Shown: positions 21,727-31,504 of the stretch, piece by piece
How positions within the stretch are numbered: position 1 is the first letter of the stretch
How the letters are laid out: each line of letters opens with the position of its first letter
Assembly (NCBI RefSeq): GCF_007830735.1
Contig: NZ_VLLN01000018.1
Coordinates: 1-64,000, forward strand
Origin: Geobacter argillaceus
GTDB taxonomy: Bacteria; Desulfobacterota; Desulfuromonadia; Geobacterales; DSM-12255
Reading direction: 5' to 3'
Length of the DNA: 64,000 bases
Translations under genes and position numbers: made by a program
Notes under the pieces: model-generated
The model's input: only the letters and a program-made list of their open reading frames with translations
What the model was told of the DNA's origin: nothing
Database searches by the model: none

Positions 21727-22542
21727 TTATCGCACTCCCAGAAAATAGACGACAAAGCCGGCTCCGGCCAGGACTCGGTACCAGACGAATGTATACAAGG
21801 TTCGGTGCTGCACCAGGCGGAGCAGGAGTGCCACGCTCAGGTAGCCGAAAATGGCGGAACTGGCGATGCCAATGAGAAGCGGCATTCCCTCACCCACTGG
21901 GATACCGGTTTTCAGTAGTTTTCCGACTTTAAGAATGCCGGCGCCGGCAACGATGGGAAGGGAGAGCAGAAACGAAAAGCGGGCGGCAGTCTCTCTGTTG
22001 TAGCCCAGAAAAAGTGCGGCGGTAATGGTGATCCCTGAGCGGGAAACCCCCGGCATCAGGGCCAGGCACTGGGCAAAGCCGACTAATAGAGCGTTTTTAA
22101 GGTTCATCCGATCCAGTTTCCAGCGTTTGGCGCTGATGGTGTCGGATAGGGCGAGCAGCAGGCCGAAGGCTACCAGAAAAGAGACAATGAGGAGCGGGCT
22201 ACCGCGAAAAAAATCTTCTACAGGTCCTTCCAGGGTCTTGCCGGCAATGGCTGCGGGGACGGTTCCGGCGATTATGTACAACGGCAGGCGGCTTTCCGGA
22301 GTGTGAAAGCCCTTGCCGGTGAGGCCGTTGAAAAAATGGTAAACTAGGTCGACAATGTCCCGCCAGAAATATGCAGTGAGAGCGAAGAGTGTCCCCAGGT
22401 GCAGAGCCACATCAAAGGTAAGGCCGGATTCGGGCCAATGGAGTATCTCCGGAATCAGGATCAGGTGGGCCGAGCTGCTGATGGGGAGGACTTCCGTCAG
22501 CCCTTGAATGGCACCCAGGATGAGGGCATGTAGCGGTTCCAT
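21727..22542 (-). CDS. uppP: Undecaprenyl-diphosphatase UppP (BacA)
   Basis: This integral membrane phosphatase recycles the C55 lipid carrier for peptidoglycan and confers bacitracin resistance. Its 271 residues have the two family motifs, GLTEVLPISSSAHLIL near the N-terminus and PGVSRSG near residue 165, plus several membrane spans. The stop lies 15 bp before the radC start, so the two are probably co-transcribed. Confidence 0.95.
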   Translation of the reverse strand: MEPLHALILGAIQGLTEVLPISSSAHLILIPEILHWPESGLTFDVALHLGTLFALTAYFWRDIVDLVYHFFNGLTGKGFHTPESRLPLYIIAGTVPAAIAGKTLEGPVEDFFRGSPLLIVSFLVAFGLLLALSDTISAKRWKLDRMNLKNALLVGFAQCLALMPGVSRSGITITAALFLGYNRETAARFSFLLSLPIVAGAGILKVGKLLKTGIPVGEGMPLLIGIASSAIFGYLSVALLLRLVQHRTLYTFVWYRVLAGAGFVVYFLGVR

Positions 22543-22753
22543 GGCGATTCTCCGTAGTCAAGTTTATGCGCCTCACCTTACGGAATGAGACACGTGAAAT
22601 CAAGGAGAAATGGTTTGCAGGGGGGTGCTGTAACCACATTGTGACAATTCTTCTGGGCAGTACGGCAAAAGTGTGCTATCAGTGGTCGGCTTTAGCCGGA
22701 TATCCCGGGAATAGGGATGCCGGCACCGTACACTATCGGTCAGGGAGGACCAC

Positions 22754-23371
22754 ATGTTCGGACTGATCCCCAAAGAAGAAAAGTTTTTCCAGATGTTCAA
22801 GGAGATGACGGCCAACACCATCAAGGGGGCCGAACTCCTCAAGGAGATGATCGACGATTTCGAGGACCCAGCCGGGAGCCAGCGGCGGATCAAGGATGCC
22901 GAGCACAAGGGGGACTCCCTTACCCACGACATCATCAAGAAGCTCAACAAGAGTTTCATCACCCCGTTCGATCGTGAAGATATCTACTCCCTTGCATCCA
23001 AGCTCGACGATATAATGGACCTGATCGATGCATCATCACAGCGTATGGTCATGTACAACGTGGAGAAGCCGACCTCTGAGGCAAAACAGCTTGCCTTTAT
23101 CATCCTCAAGTCGTGTCAGGCCCTGGACAAGGCGGTTGCCCTGCTGGGAGGGAAGCTGGAACCGATCGCCGAGTACTGCGTCGAGGTGAATGCCCTGGAG
23201 AACGAGGCGGACAGGGTTTGCCGCGAGGCCATCAGTCGTCTGTTCGACGAGGAAAAGGATCCGATCCAGTTGATCAAGTGGAAAGAGATCTACGAGACAC
23301 TGGAGCGGGCCACCGACAAGTGTGAGGACGCGGCCAACATCCTGGAGAGCGTGGTGGTGAAAAATGGTTGA
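22754..23371 (+). CDS. DUF47 (PhoU-like) phosphate-transport accessory protein
   Basis: This 205-residue all-helical protein is of the DUF47/PhoU-like family, with KDAEHKGDSLTHDIIKKLNK and FDREDIYSLASKLDDIMDLI as the hallmark E-x-x-x-D-x-x-x-D metal-binding helices and a second copy near ALENEADRVCREAIS. These proteins pair with Pit transporters; here the stop overlaps the Pit start by 8 bp. ATG 22754 follows CAGGGAGG. Confidence 0.92.
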   Translation: MFGLIPKEEKFFQMFKEMTANTIKGAELLKEMIDDFEDPAGSQRRIKDAEHKGDSLTHDIIKKLNKSFITPFDREDIYSLASKLDDIMDLIDASSQRMVMYNVEKPTSEAKQLAFIILKSCQALDKAVALLGGKLEPIAEYCVEVNALENEADRVCREAISRLFDEEKDPIQLIKWKEIYETLERATDKCEDAANILESVVVKNG

Positions 23372-24365
23372 TCTGGCGCTCGTCATGCTGGCGTTGGTGA
23401 TCTTCGCCGCCCTGGCGTTCGATTACATCAACGGGTTCCATGACACTGCCAACGCCATCGCCACCTGTGTTTCGACACGGGCGCTCTCGATCAGAAGCGC
23501 CATTCTCATGGCCGCCGGCCTCAATTTTCTCGGCGCCATGGTTTCCACCAAGGTGGCTGCCACCATCGGCAAGGGTATCGTCGACGCCAGCCACATCACC
23601 CAGATGGTCGTGCTGGCAGGTATCCTGGGTGCAATCATCTGGGACCTGGTCACCTGGTATTACGGGCTTCCCTCTTCCTCCTCCCACGCCATTATCGGCG
23701 GTCTCATGGGGGCCGTCATCGCCCATGACGGGTTGGGGACCCTGCACTGGGGCGGCTTGAAAAATATCATCCTCTCCCTGATCATTTCCCCCATTATCGG
23801 CACCGTCCTCGGATTCGTATTCATGGTCGCCCTGCTCTGGATAGTCAAGGACAAGGCCCCCCACGTGCTGAACAAGGGATTTCGCAAGCTCCAGATCCTG
23901 TCTGCCGCCGTCATGGCCTTTTCCCACGGTACGGCCGATGCCCAGAAGTCCATGGGGGTCATCACCATGGCCCTGGTGAGTTACGGCATGCTTCCCACCT
24001 TTGTCGTGCCGGTCTGGGTAAAGATTGCCTGTGCCGTGGCCATGGGGCTCGGTACCGCTGGCGGCGGCTGGCGGATCATCAAGACTGTCGGCAAGGACTT
24101 CGTCAAGCTCCAGCCGGTCCACGGCTTTTGCGTGGAGACCGCCTCGGCAGGGGTGATCCTTGGGGCTTCATCCTTTGGGATGCCGGTCAGCACCACCCAT
24201 GTCATCACCTCCGCCATTCTGGGGGTCGGCCTGTCCCGCCGGCTCACGGCGGTCAACTGGAACGTGGCCAACCGGATCGTGGTTGCCTGGGTCCTGACCA
24301 TTCCGGCCTCGGCGGTGGTGGCGGGGGTTACCTACCTCGTACTCAGTCCGTTTCTCGGCAAATAG
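23364..24365 (+). CDS. pit: Low-affinity inorganic phosphate transporter Pit
   Basis: This 333-residue Pit-family symporter takes up phosphate as a metal-phosphate complex with protons. The two duplicated signatures are FDYINGFHDTANAIAT near the N-terminus and FSHGTADAQKSMGVI in the middle. GLPSSSSHAIIGGLMGA and GMPVSTTHVITSAILG are the paired re-entrant motifs. It is coupled to the DUF47 gene and followed by a terminator. Confidence 0.94.
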   Translation: MVDLALVMLALVIFAALAFDYINGFHDTANAIATCVSTRALSIRSAILMAAGLNFLGAMVSTKVAATIGKGIVDASHITQMVVLAGILGAIIWDLVTWYYGLPSSSSHAIIGGLMGAVIAHDGLGTLHWGGLKNIILSLIISPIIGTVLGFVFMVALLWIVKDKAPHVLNKGFRKLQILSAAVMAFSHGTADAQKSMGVITMALVSYGMLPTFVVPVWVKIACAVAMGLGTAGGGWRIIKTVGKDFVKLQPVHGFCVETASAGVILGASSFGMPVSTTHVITSAILGVGLSRRLTAVNWNVANRIVVAWVLTIPASAVVAGVTYLVLSPFLGK

Positions 24366-24397
24366 ACGAATCACTCCAGCTGGCTCAGGATATGAGA

Positions 24398-24420
24398 AAG
24401 GCGGGAGATCATCCCGCCTT
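24398..24420. terminator. Terminator between pit and the DUF2062 gene
   Basis: AAGGCGGGA and TCCCGCCTT form a perfect 9-bp stem with a GATCA loop, then CTTAGT. It ends one base before the convergent DUF2062 stop codon. Confidence 0.7.
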
Positions 24421-24421
24421 C

Positions 24422-24904
24422 TTAGTCCAGTTCTTCTCCTACCTCTTCCATCTCCCTGGTCAGCTCGGCCAGGGCCTCATCCTTTTTCCTGAACCGCACC
24501 ACCAGATAGTAACAGGCAAAGTAGCCGATGACCGCGCAGACGAAACCGATCAGCGACGAGCCGAGGAGCAGGGACTTGGCGTAGATCTTCAGGTGCTGCC
24601 ATTCCAGCCCCTTAACTTTCATCTCGATGGGTGGCAGACCGCGCAGCATGCGGCCGAGCTTGTAGCTGAGCCCCAGGGCCGGGACCACGGTGAGGGGGGT
24701 GTTGATCCAGGCGCCGGTGATGCAGGTCAGCTTGTTCAGTCGGAAGAGGAAGGCGGCCGCAATGGCCAGGGGGGTGTGGATGCCGAAAAAGGGGGTGAAA
24801 CTGATGAAAACCCCGACCGCGAAGCCGGCAGCGATATGGCCGGGGTGGCTGTCGAGGGAGAGGATCTCCTTGAAACGTTTTTTCCAGACTTCCTTGTCGA
24901 ACAC
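24422..24904 (-). CDS. DUF2062 membrane protein
   Basis: This 160-residue protein shows the DUF2062 pattern: SHPGHIAAGFAVGVFISFTP, FFGIHTPLAIAAAFLFRLNK and ITGAWINTPLTVVPALGL, with two or three membrane segments and a charged C-terminal tail (REMEEVGEELD). GTG 24904 is chosen because GGGGAG lies 6 nt upstream; ATG 24910 directly abuts that Shine-Dalgarno. Function is unknown. Confidence 0.82.
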   Translation of the reverse strand: MFDKEVWKKRFKEILSLDSHPGHIAAGFAVGVFISFTPFFGIHTPLAIAAAFLFRLNKLTCITGAWINTPLTVVPALGLSYKLGRMLRGLPPIEMKVKGLEWQHLKIYAKSLLLGSSLIGFVCAVIGYFACYYLVVRFRKKDEALAELTREMEEVGEELD

Positions 24905-25050
24905 TGTCATCTCCCCGCTGGCGGCTTGCAGTCTAGATGCCGCCCAGTTTCTTGTCAATGCATTTCACGGCAATCTCGTGTTCTGTATGGATGCATGCTT
25001 GGTGTGTGTTAATATTGCAAAAATGCCCGACGATTGTTGCATGATTCCGC

Positions 25051-25079
25051 TTGACTGCATATGAAATAAAATATATATA
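25051..25079 (+). promoter_or_regulatory. Promoter of the RND efflux operon
   Basis: TTGACT and TATATA are spaced by 17 bp in a strikingly AT-rich patch. The transcript would start near 25086, 25 nt before the GTG at 25111 with its GGAGG. No obvious repressor operator was identified. Confidence 0.65.
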
Positions 25080-25110
25080 AAAAATTATATGTAATACGTG
25101 GAGGTATACC

Positions 25111-26442
25111 GTGCATCTCGCAAATAGTTTGGTGCTTGTTGTCTCAATCCTGGCACCGTTGACAGTCTGGGCGTCAGATGCGTCCATCTCGCTGGGCGAT
25201 GCCGTCCGGCAGGCCCTTGCCAGAAATCATCTCCTTCTGGCTGCCTCCCACGAGCAGGCGGCAGCAACGGCTGAGCGGTCGGCCAGCCGCAGCCGCTACC
25301 TTCCCCGTCTCACCCTGGAGGAGAGCGCCGTGTTGACCAACTCCCCGACCCGGGCCTTCATGATGCGGCTGGACGAGGGGCGCTTCTCTCTGGCCGGCGA
25401 CCTGAACCACCCGGACGTTACCGGCGACTTCCAGACCGCGATCACCCTTGAACAGCCGCTGTTGGATTTCCGTATCGGCAGTGTCGTGGCCATGGCTGGC
25501 AAGGAGGTAGAAAAACGGGATCTTGCCCTGCAGCGGAGGCGGGAGGATATTGCACTCAAAACTGTGAACGTTTACCTGGACCTGCAGAAGGCCAAGGCAC
25601 AGGCGCAGGTTGCTGAACAGGCGGTGCAGGATGCCCGTGAGCACCTGCGGCTGGCCTCGGTCAGGGGGGCGGCCGGGGTTGGGCTCAAGTCCGACGAGCT
25701 GAGGGCGCGTACCTTTGTCGCGGACCAGGAGCAGCAGGCCATAGTTGCCGGAAATGCCGTGCAGATGGCCATGCTCAGGCTCGCCGCGGTGACCGGGACT
25801 GACGATGGCAAAGGGCTCGATATCGCAGTAAACTATGAGGCTCCGGCAGTTGCGGGTAACCGTAGCGAACTGGAACGCCTGGCCCTGGAGAATCGACTGG
25901 AACTGAAAGAAATGGGGGCGGAGGTGGAAAAGACTGAACTCGGCATCCGGAATGCCAGGGCTGCCTACTACCCGACTGTACATGGCATTGCCCGTTATCA
26001 GCAGAACGATCGGGACATCCCGTTCGGTCGGGACAACGATGCCTGGCTGGTTGGTGCCACGTTGCGCTGGGAGCTGTTCGACGGTTACAAACGGGGGCAT
26101 GATACCGAAAAGGCCAGGGCGGAGAAAAGGTCGGTAGAGGAGTACCGGGCCGAACTGCGCCAGGAGATCCGGTTGCAGGTGGCGGAGAGCAGCCTGCGGC
26201 GGGAAGAGACGGGAAAACGGCTGGAGGTTTCGCGGCATGCGGCTGCCGATGCTGCCGAAGGGGTACGGCTCCTGACCAGGCGGTACGAGAGCTCGGTGTC
26301 GCTCATGGTTGAACTGCTGGATGCGCAGACCGTCCTGAACCGGGCACGGGCCCAGGTGGCAGAGATGGAGGTGGAATCCGCCCGGGCATCGGTGCAACTG
26401 CTCCATGCCTCAGGGATGCTCCTCAAGGAGGTTATGCAATGA
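25111..26442 (+). CDS. TolC-family outer-membrane efflux protein
   Basis: This 443-residue precursor has a signal peptide (VVSILAPLTVWA, cleavage near residue 22) and two outer-membrane-efflux repeats of long helices (LGDAVRQALARNHLLLAASH, then a similar helix pair after 240). It forms the outer-membrane duct for the tripartite pump. GTG 25111 has GGAGG 6 nt upstream. The stop overlaps the adaptor start (ATGA). Confidence 0.92.
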   Translation: MHLANSLVLVVSILAPLTVWASDASISLGDAVRQALARNHLLLAASHEQAAATAERSASRSRYLPRLTLEESAVLTNSPTRAFMMRLDEGRFSLAGDLNHPDVTGDFQTAITLEQPLLDFRIGSVVAMAGKEVEKRDLALQRRREDIALKTVNVYLDLQKAKAQAQVAEQAVQDAREHLRLASVRGAAGVGLKSDELRARTFVADQEQQAIVAGNAVQMAMLRLAAVTGTDDGKGLDIAVNYEAPAVAGNRSELERLALENRLELKEMGAEVEKTELGIRNARAAYYPTVHGIARYQQNDRDIPFGRDNDAWLVGATLRWELFDGYKRGHDTEKARAEKRSVEEYRAELRQEIRLQVAESSLRREETGKRLEVSRHAAADAAEGVRLLTRRYESSVSLMVELLDAQTVLNRARAQVAEMEVESARASVQLLHASGMLLKEVMQ

Positions 26443-27554
26443 GTGGTACACTACGCGTGATACCCGTTGTCCTGGTCATCGGTATGCTGCTGGCCGGCGG
26501 TTGCGGCTCGAAGGAAAAGCCTGTGCCGGGAGCAGTGCAGCCGGGTGTTGTGAAGGGAGTCCTGGTGCAGACGGTTCGGGAGGCGACGGTAGCGGAAGAG
26601 TTCGTGGCCGCCGGCACGGTCCGATCCAGGAACAGCGCTGCGGTTGCGGCCCGGATTGCCGGTACCGTCACCTCGCTGGCGGTCAGGGAGGGTGACCGGG
26701 TCACAAAGGGACGATTCCTTCTCACTATCGAGGCAACCGAGCAGAGCGCCACTGCCGCCGCTGGCCGGGCCGGCGTCGAAGAGGCCGGCCGCGGCCTGGA
26801 CGAAGCCAGGTCCCGTCTTGCCCTGGCAGAGACTACGTACGCCCGGTTCAGCACCCTCTACCGGGAGGAGGCGGCAACGAAGCAGGAGCTGGACATACGC
26901 AAGGCTGACCGCGACGTGGCTCTCCAGTCGGTTGCCCGGGCCGAAGCCCGGCTCGAACAGGCCCGCCAGGGCTCACGGGCTGCCGGCACCGTTGCCGGTT
27001 ATGGCCGTGTCGTTGCCCCGCTGGCCGGGGTGGTCACCGCAAAAAGCGTAGCCGCAGGGATGACGGTTTTCCCGGGCATGCCGCTCGTCACCATCGAAGA
27101 AGAGGGGGACTACCGTCTCGAAGCGATGGTGCCGGAGTCGGTCATGAAGGTGGTAAAGCTCGGGCAGGTGGTGGGAGTGACGATCGACGGTGCCACAATT
27201 CAAGGGAAGGGTCGGGTGGTGGAGATCGTTCCGGCTGCTGACCCTGCCACGCACACCTTTACGGTCAAGATCGACCTGGCCGGGAAGGGGCTCAGGTCGG
27301 GCATGTTCGGACGGGCCGGATTCACGATGGCCAGCCGTCCGGGACTGGTGGTGCCGAAAGGGGTAGTGGTGGAACGGGGGGCGCTCACGTCGCTCTGGGT
27401 GCTGGATCGGGAGCATATCGCCCGACTGCGCCTGATCAAGCTCGGCAAGGAGCAGGACGGTGGCGTTGAGGTAGTATCAGGCCTCTCTCCCGGTGAGACG
27501 ATTGTCGTCGGTAATACGCAGAAGGTAACCGAAGGTATGCGGGTCGAACCATGA
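26439..27554 (+). CDS. RND periplasmic adaptor lipoprotein (membrane fusion protein)
   Basis: The 371-residue precursor carries a lipobox LLAGGC (Cys near 23). After it come a biotinyl-lipoyl-like half motif (AARIAGTVTSLAVREGDRVT), a helical hairpin (EEAGRGLDEARSRLALAE), the second lipoyl half (GRVVAPLAGVVTAKSVAAG) and beta-barrel domains. It links the RND pump to the TolC-like duct. Substrates are unknown; there are no metal-binding His/Met clusters of the Cus type. Confidence 0.92.
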   Translation: MSGTLRVIPVVLVIGMLLAGGCGSKEKPVPGAVQPGVVKGVLVQTVREATVAEEFVAAGTVRSRNSAAVAARIAGTVTSLAVREGDRVTKGRFLLTIEATEQSATAAAGRAGVEEAGRGLDEARSRLALAETTYARFSTLYREEAATKQELDIRKADRDVALQSVARAEARLEQARQGSRAAGTVAGYGRVVAPLAGVVTAKSVAAGMTVFPGMPLVTIEEEGDYRLEAMVPESVMKVVKLGQVVGVTIDGATIQGKGRVVEIVPAADPATHTFTVKIDLAGKGLRSGMFGRAGFTMASRPGLVVPKGVVVERGALTSLWVLDREHIARLRLIKLGKEQDGGVEVVSGLSPGETIVVGNTQKVTEGMRVEP

Positions 27555-27576
27555 CAAACGTTTCGGAGATATATCC

Positions 27577-30500
27577 ATGACCGGTCTCGGCGTTGCCGGC
27601 AGAATTGCACGGGCCTTCATCGACTCGAAGCTGACCCCGCTGATCGTTGCGGCCTCCCTGTTGTTGGGTCTCTTTGCGGTCAAGATGACACCCCGTGAGG
27701 AAGAGCCCCAGATCGTGGTGCCGATGGTCGACATCTATCTGCCGCTTCCCGGCGCTACCCCCGGCGAGGTGCAGGAGCGGGTGGTCAAGCCGATCGAAGC
27801 GCGGATGTGGGAGATCAAGGGGGTCGAGTACCTCTACTCCATGGCCAGGCCGGGTCTGGGGATCGTTACGGTCCGGTTCCTGGTGGGGCAGAATATGGAA
27901 GAGTCCCTGGTCAAGCTCTACAACAAGGTGATGAGCAACCGGGGGATACTGCCTCCCGGCGCGGGCGAGCCGCTGGTGGCGCCCAAATCCATCGACGATG
28001 TCCCGATCGTCACCCTCACCCTCTGGTCGGACCGCTATGACCATGGCTCCCTGAGGCGGGTGGCCCGTGAGCTGTGCGATGAGCTGAAAAAGTCGGAAAA
28101 CGTAGCCGAGACCGAGATCAAAGGGGGCTTTTCGCGCCAGGTCAGGGTTATGCTCGATCCGGCCCGGCTGACCGGCCACGGGGTTTCGCCGCTCCAGGTC
28201 GCGGGAGCCCTCCAGAAGGGGAATGCTGCCCTGCAGACCGGCAGCATGTCCGCCGGGAACCGGGAGTTCCTGGTGGACAGCGGCCAGTTCCTGGACAGTA
28301 TCGATGCCGTGCGCAACCTGGTGGTCAGCGTTGCGGGGGGGCGCCCGGTCTACCTTGCCGACGTGGCCACAATAACGGACGGCATGCAGGAGCCGCAGGA
28401 TTACGTCTTTTTCGGCCTGGGACCGCATGCCGGGGCGATGCACAACTCGACCGTGCAGCTGAACAGACAGGCCGATTACCCGGCGGTCACCATTTCCATT
28501 GCCAAGCGCAAGGGGGCGAATGCCACCTGGGTAGCCGAGGACCTGCTGAAGAAGGTGGAATTCCTGAAGGGGAAAACCATCCCTTCGGACGTGCAGGTGA
28601 CGGTTACCCGCAACTATGGCGAGACCGCCCGGGAAAAGAATAATGAACTGCTCTTTCACATGTTCCTGGCGGCCATCTCGGTCACCATCCTGATTGCCGT
28701 TTTCATGGGGTGGCGGGCCGGCGCCGTGGCTGCCATCGCCATTCCGGTGACCCTGGCCCTGACCATGCTGATCTTTTACCTGATCGGCTACACCCTGAAC
28801 CGGATCACCCTGTTTGCTCTGATCTTTTCCATCGGCATCCTGGTGGACGATGCCATCGTGGTGGTCGAGAACATCCATCGCTATTTCACCACAACCCGCT
28901 TCAAGCCGCTGGAGGCGGCGATCAGGGCAGTGGACGAGATCGGCAACCCGACCATACTGGCTACGTTCGCGGTTATTGCCTCCATCCTCCCCATGGGGTT
29001 TGTCGGCGGCCTCATGGGTCCGTACATGCGGCCGATCCCGGTCGGTGCCAGCATGGCCATGCTCTTCTCGCTCCTCATTGCCTTCATCGTTACCCCCTAT
29101 TTCGCCTACCGGTTCATGAAAGGGGAGTCGCAGCACGGCAGCAGTGCCGAGGCTGACGATTCGAAGCTGACCGCCTTCTATCGCCGCGCCATGGGGGCGC
29201 TCATTCACCGGAAACGGCTCCGGTACGGCTTTCTGGCGAGTGTGGTGATCCTTCTGCTCCTCTCCTGTTCGTTGATCTACTTCAAGTTGGTGACGGTCAA
29301 GATGCTGCCGTTCGACAACAAGAACGAACTGCAGGTGATCGTCGATGCGCCGGACGGGACCACGCTGGAGCAGACGGCGCGGATTGTCGCCGAGATGGGG
29401 ACTGCCCTGCGGACTGTGCCGGAAGTCGCCAACTTCCAGAGCTATGTGGGGACCAGCGCACCGTTCAACTTCAACGGCCTGGTACGCCACTACTATCTCC
29501 GGAAAGGGAGCAACCTGGCCGACATCCAGGTGAACCTGGCGCACAAGGACGAACGCCACGACCAGTCACACGATATTGCCAAGCGGGTGAGGCCGCTCTT
29601 GAAGACGGTGGCGGACCGGTACGGCGCCCGGGTGAAGGTGGCCGAGATTCCGCCGGGGCCGCCGGTTCTCTCCACACTCGTGGCAGAGATCTACGGCCCG
29701 GATGCGGCAACCCGGGCCGAGGTTGCCCGGCGGGTAAAGGAGATTTTCAGCACGACTGCCGGCGTGGTGGATGTGGACTGGTACCGGGAGGACGATCAGC
29801 AGAAGGTCACGTTTGCAGTTGACAGGGAGAAGGCCGCCCTGGCCGGCATTGCCAGCGACGAGGTGGCCAGTACCCTGCGCCTCGCCCTGTCCGGCATGGA
29901 TGCGGGGCTGCTCCATCTTCCCAGGGAGAAGGAGCCGGTCACCATCAATCTGCGCCTGCCGGTTGCCGACCGCAGTTCCGCCGCGGCTCTTGCCAACATC
30001 AATCTGCCGACTGCCGGCGGCACGGTACCGCTTTCGCAACTGGTGCGGGTCAGCCAGGCCGCGGAACAAAAGACACTTTACCGCAAGAACCTGAAGGACA
30101 GTGTCTATGTCATCGGCGACGTGGCCGGGGTCATCGAGGCGCCGGTCTATGCCATCCTGAAGATGCAAAAGGAGATCGAGAAGATCCCTACACCGGACGG
30201 GACCCGGATCGAGCTGCTGGCGGCGCGCCAGCCGTGGGACGAGAACCATGTGGGGATGAAGTGGGACGGCGAATGGCATATTACCTATGAAGTCTTCCGT
30301 GACCTGGGGCTGGCCTTCGGTGCGGTCATGATCCTCATCTACGTGCTGGTGGTGGCCTGGTTCAGGGACTTCACCACGCCGCTGGTGATCATGGCCCCCA
30401 TTCCCCTGACCCTGATCGGCATCCTGCCGGGCCATGCCATCATGGGCGCCTTTTTTACCGCCACCAGCATGATCGGTTTCATTGCCCTGGCCGGGATAAT

Positions 30501-30804
30501 TGTGCGCAACTCCATCATTCTCATCGATTTCGCCGAGATGAAGCGGCGGGAGGGGCTGCCGCTGGATGAGGCGATCATCGAGGCCGGAGCGGTCCGCTTC
30601 CGTCCCATGCTCCTGACTGCGGCTGCGGTGGTAGTGGGGAGCTTCGTCATCGTCTTCGATCCGATCTTCCAGGGACTGGCCCTGGCGATGATGTGCGGCG
30701 AGATCGCCTCCACCGCACTGTCACGGGTGACGATTCCGATCCTTTACTATCTTGTGCAATCGTGGAAAGAACGGCATCATGTGGGTGAAGCCGTTGATGA
30801 CTAA
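27577..30804 (+). CDS. RND-family inner-membrane efflux transporter
   Basis: This 1075-residue, 12-helix RND pump is driven by protons. It has one N-terminal membrane span, a large periplasmic loop, and the TM4 charge-relay block FSIGILVDDAIVVVENIH. The second half repeats the arrangement with GFIALAGIIVRNSIILIDF. The DD pair is the proton-relay signature. It follows the adaptor by 22 bp. By sequence flavour it is closer to the HAE-type (hydrophobic compound) pumps than to heavy-metal pumps, which is inference. Confidence 0.93.
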   Translation: MTGLGVAGRIARAFIDSKLTPLIVAASLLLGLFAVKMTPREEEPQIVVPMVDIYLPLPGATPGEVQERVVKPIEARMWEIKGVEYLYSMARPGLGIVTVRFLVGQNMEESLVKLYNKVMSNRGILPPGAGEPLVAPKSIDDVPIVTLTLWSDRYDHGSLRRVARELCDELKKSENVAETEIKGGFSRQVRVMLDPARLTGHGVSPLQVAGALQKGNAALQTGSMSAGNREFLVDSGQFLDSIDAVRNLVVSVAGGRPVYLADVATITDGMQEPQDYVFFGLGPHAGAMHNSTVQLNRQADYPAVTISIAKRKGANATWVAEDLLKKVEFLKGKTIPSDVQVTVTRNYGETAREKNNELLFHMFLAAISVTILIAVFMGWRAGAVAAIAIPVTLALTMLIFYLIGYTLNRITLFALIFSIGILVDDAIVVVENIHRYFTTTRFKPLEAAIRAVDEIGNPTILATFAVIASILPMGFVGGLMGPYMRPIPVGASMAMLFSLLIAFIVTPYFAYRFMKGESQHGSSAEADDSKLTAFYRRAMGALIHRKRLRYGFLASVVILLLLSCSLIYFKLVTVKMLPFDNKNELQVIVDAPDGTTLEQTARIVAEMGTALRTVPEVANFQSYVGTSAPFNFNGLVRHYYLRKGSNLADIQVNLAHKDERHDQSHDIAKRVRPLLKTVADRYGARVKVAEIPPGPPVLSTLVAEIYGPDAATRAEVARRVKEIFSTTAGVVDVDWYREDDQQKVTFAVDREKAALAGIASDEVASTLRLALSGMDAGLLHLPREKEPVTINLRLPVADRSSAAALANINLPTAGGTVPLSQLVRVSQAAEQKTLYRKNLKDSVYVIGDVAGVIEAPVYAILKMQKEIEKIPTPDGTRIELLAARQPWDENHVGMKWDGEWHITYEVFRDLGLAFGAVMILIYVLVVAWFRDFTTPLVIMAPIPLTLIGILPGHAIMGAFFTATSMIGFIALAGIIVRNSIILIDFAEMKRREGLPLDEAIIEAGAVRFRPMLLTAAAVVVGSFVIVFDPIFQGLALAMMCGEIASTALSRVTIPILYYLVQSWKERHHVGEAVDD

Positions 30805-30831
30805 GGAAACATCACGCAAAAAGAGGAATAC

Positions 30832-31263
30832 ATGCACTGGTTAAAGAAGAAAGAGCCTTCCCTGGAAACGCTGGAACTGGCTGAGCTGTGTCAAGTGGAA
30901 GGTGAGGCGCTCTACCGCTCGGGCAGGTATCATTGCGCCGAAGCGGTGTTGGAGGTGGTGCGGCGGCATTTCAGTCCGGATACCCCGGCTGCGGTTGTCA
31001 ATGCCGTGAGCGGTTTCGGTGGCGGGTCCGGTGTCGGCTGTATCTGCGGCGCGGTGTCGGGCGGCACCGTGGCGCTGGGTCTGGTGTTGAACGACAAGAA
31101 GCTGACAACCCATCTGACCCGTGAGCTGCATGGCTGGTTCAAGGAGAAATATGGGGTCACCTGCTGCAAGACCATCCGCCAGACCCATAAGGGGAAGGAG
31201 ACCTGCCCGGTGCTGACGGGCGAGGTGGCGGGGAAGATTGCCGAACTGTTGTCGAGAACGTGA
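30832..31263 (+). CDS. C_GCAxxG_C_C family cysteine-rich redox protein
   Basis: This 143-residue protein shows the conserved cysteine spacing of the C_GCAxxG_C_C family: [20 protein letters not shown] (a GCIxG variant), VTCCKTIR and ETCPVLTG. The cysteines suggest a redox or metal site; members often lie next to transporters or sulfur genes. It follows the RND gene by 27 bp and leads a run of DUF2892, metallo-beta-lactamase-fold and rhodanese genes. The biochemical role is not known. Confidence 0.85.
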   Translation: MHWLKKKEPSLETLELAELCQVEGEALYRSGRYHCAEAVLEVVRRHFSPDTPAAVVNAVSGFGGGSGVGCICGAVSGGTVALGLVLNDKKLTTHLTRELHGWFKEKYGVTCCKTIRQTHKGKETCPVLTGEVAGKIAELLSRT

Positions 31264-31276
31264 AAAGGAGCATGTC

Positions 31277-31504
31277 ATGAAAGAAGGATTCTATGTCGAG
31301 CGGGTCGTCCGGATCATTGCCGGCAGTTTTGTGCTGATCTCTCTGCTGCTGGCCCATTTCCACAGCCAGAACTGGCTCTGGTTCACCGGCTTTGTCGGGC
31401 TGAACCTGTTCCAGTCCGGCTTCACCCAGTTCTGCCCGATGTTCAGCATCCTGGAAAAACTGGGTGTACCCCGGTTCCCGAAAGAGTGTTGCAGCAAGCG
31501 ATGA
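31277..31504 (+). CDS. DUF2892 (YgaP-like) small membrane protein
   Basis: This 75-residue protein has two hydrophobic segments ([14 protein letters not shown] and [20 protein letters not shown]) and the typical DUF2892 end [12 protein letters not shown], finishing with a CCSKR tail. It matches the membrane-anchor part of YgaP, which is normally fused to a rhodanese; a separate rhodanese gene lies two genes downstream. ATG 31277 has AAAGGAG 6 nt upstream. The stop overlaps the next gene. Confidence 0.85.
   Translation: MKEGFYVERVVRIIAGSFVLISLLLAHFHSQNWLWFTGFVGLNLFQSGFTQFCPMFSILEKLGVPRFPKECCSKR

Noticed and set aside
27436-29559. Long minus-strand open frame opposite the RND pump (about 700 codons)
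   Set aside because: It is antisense to a clear RND transporter, has odd composition rich in H, Q, G and R, and shows no family motif; it is a shadow of high-G+C coding.
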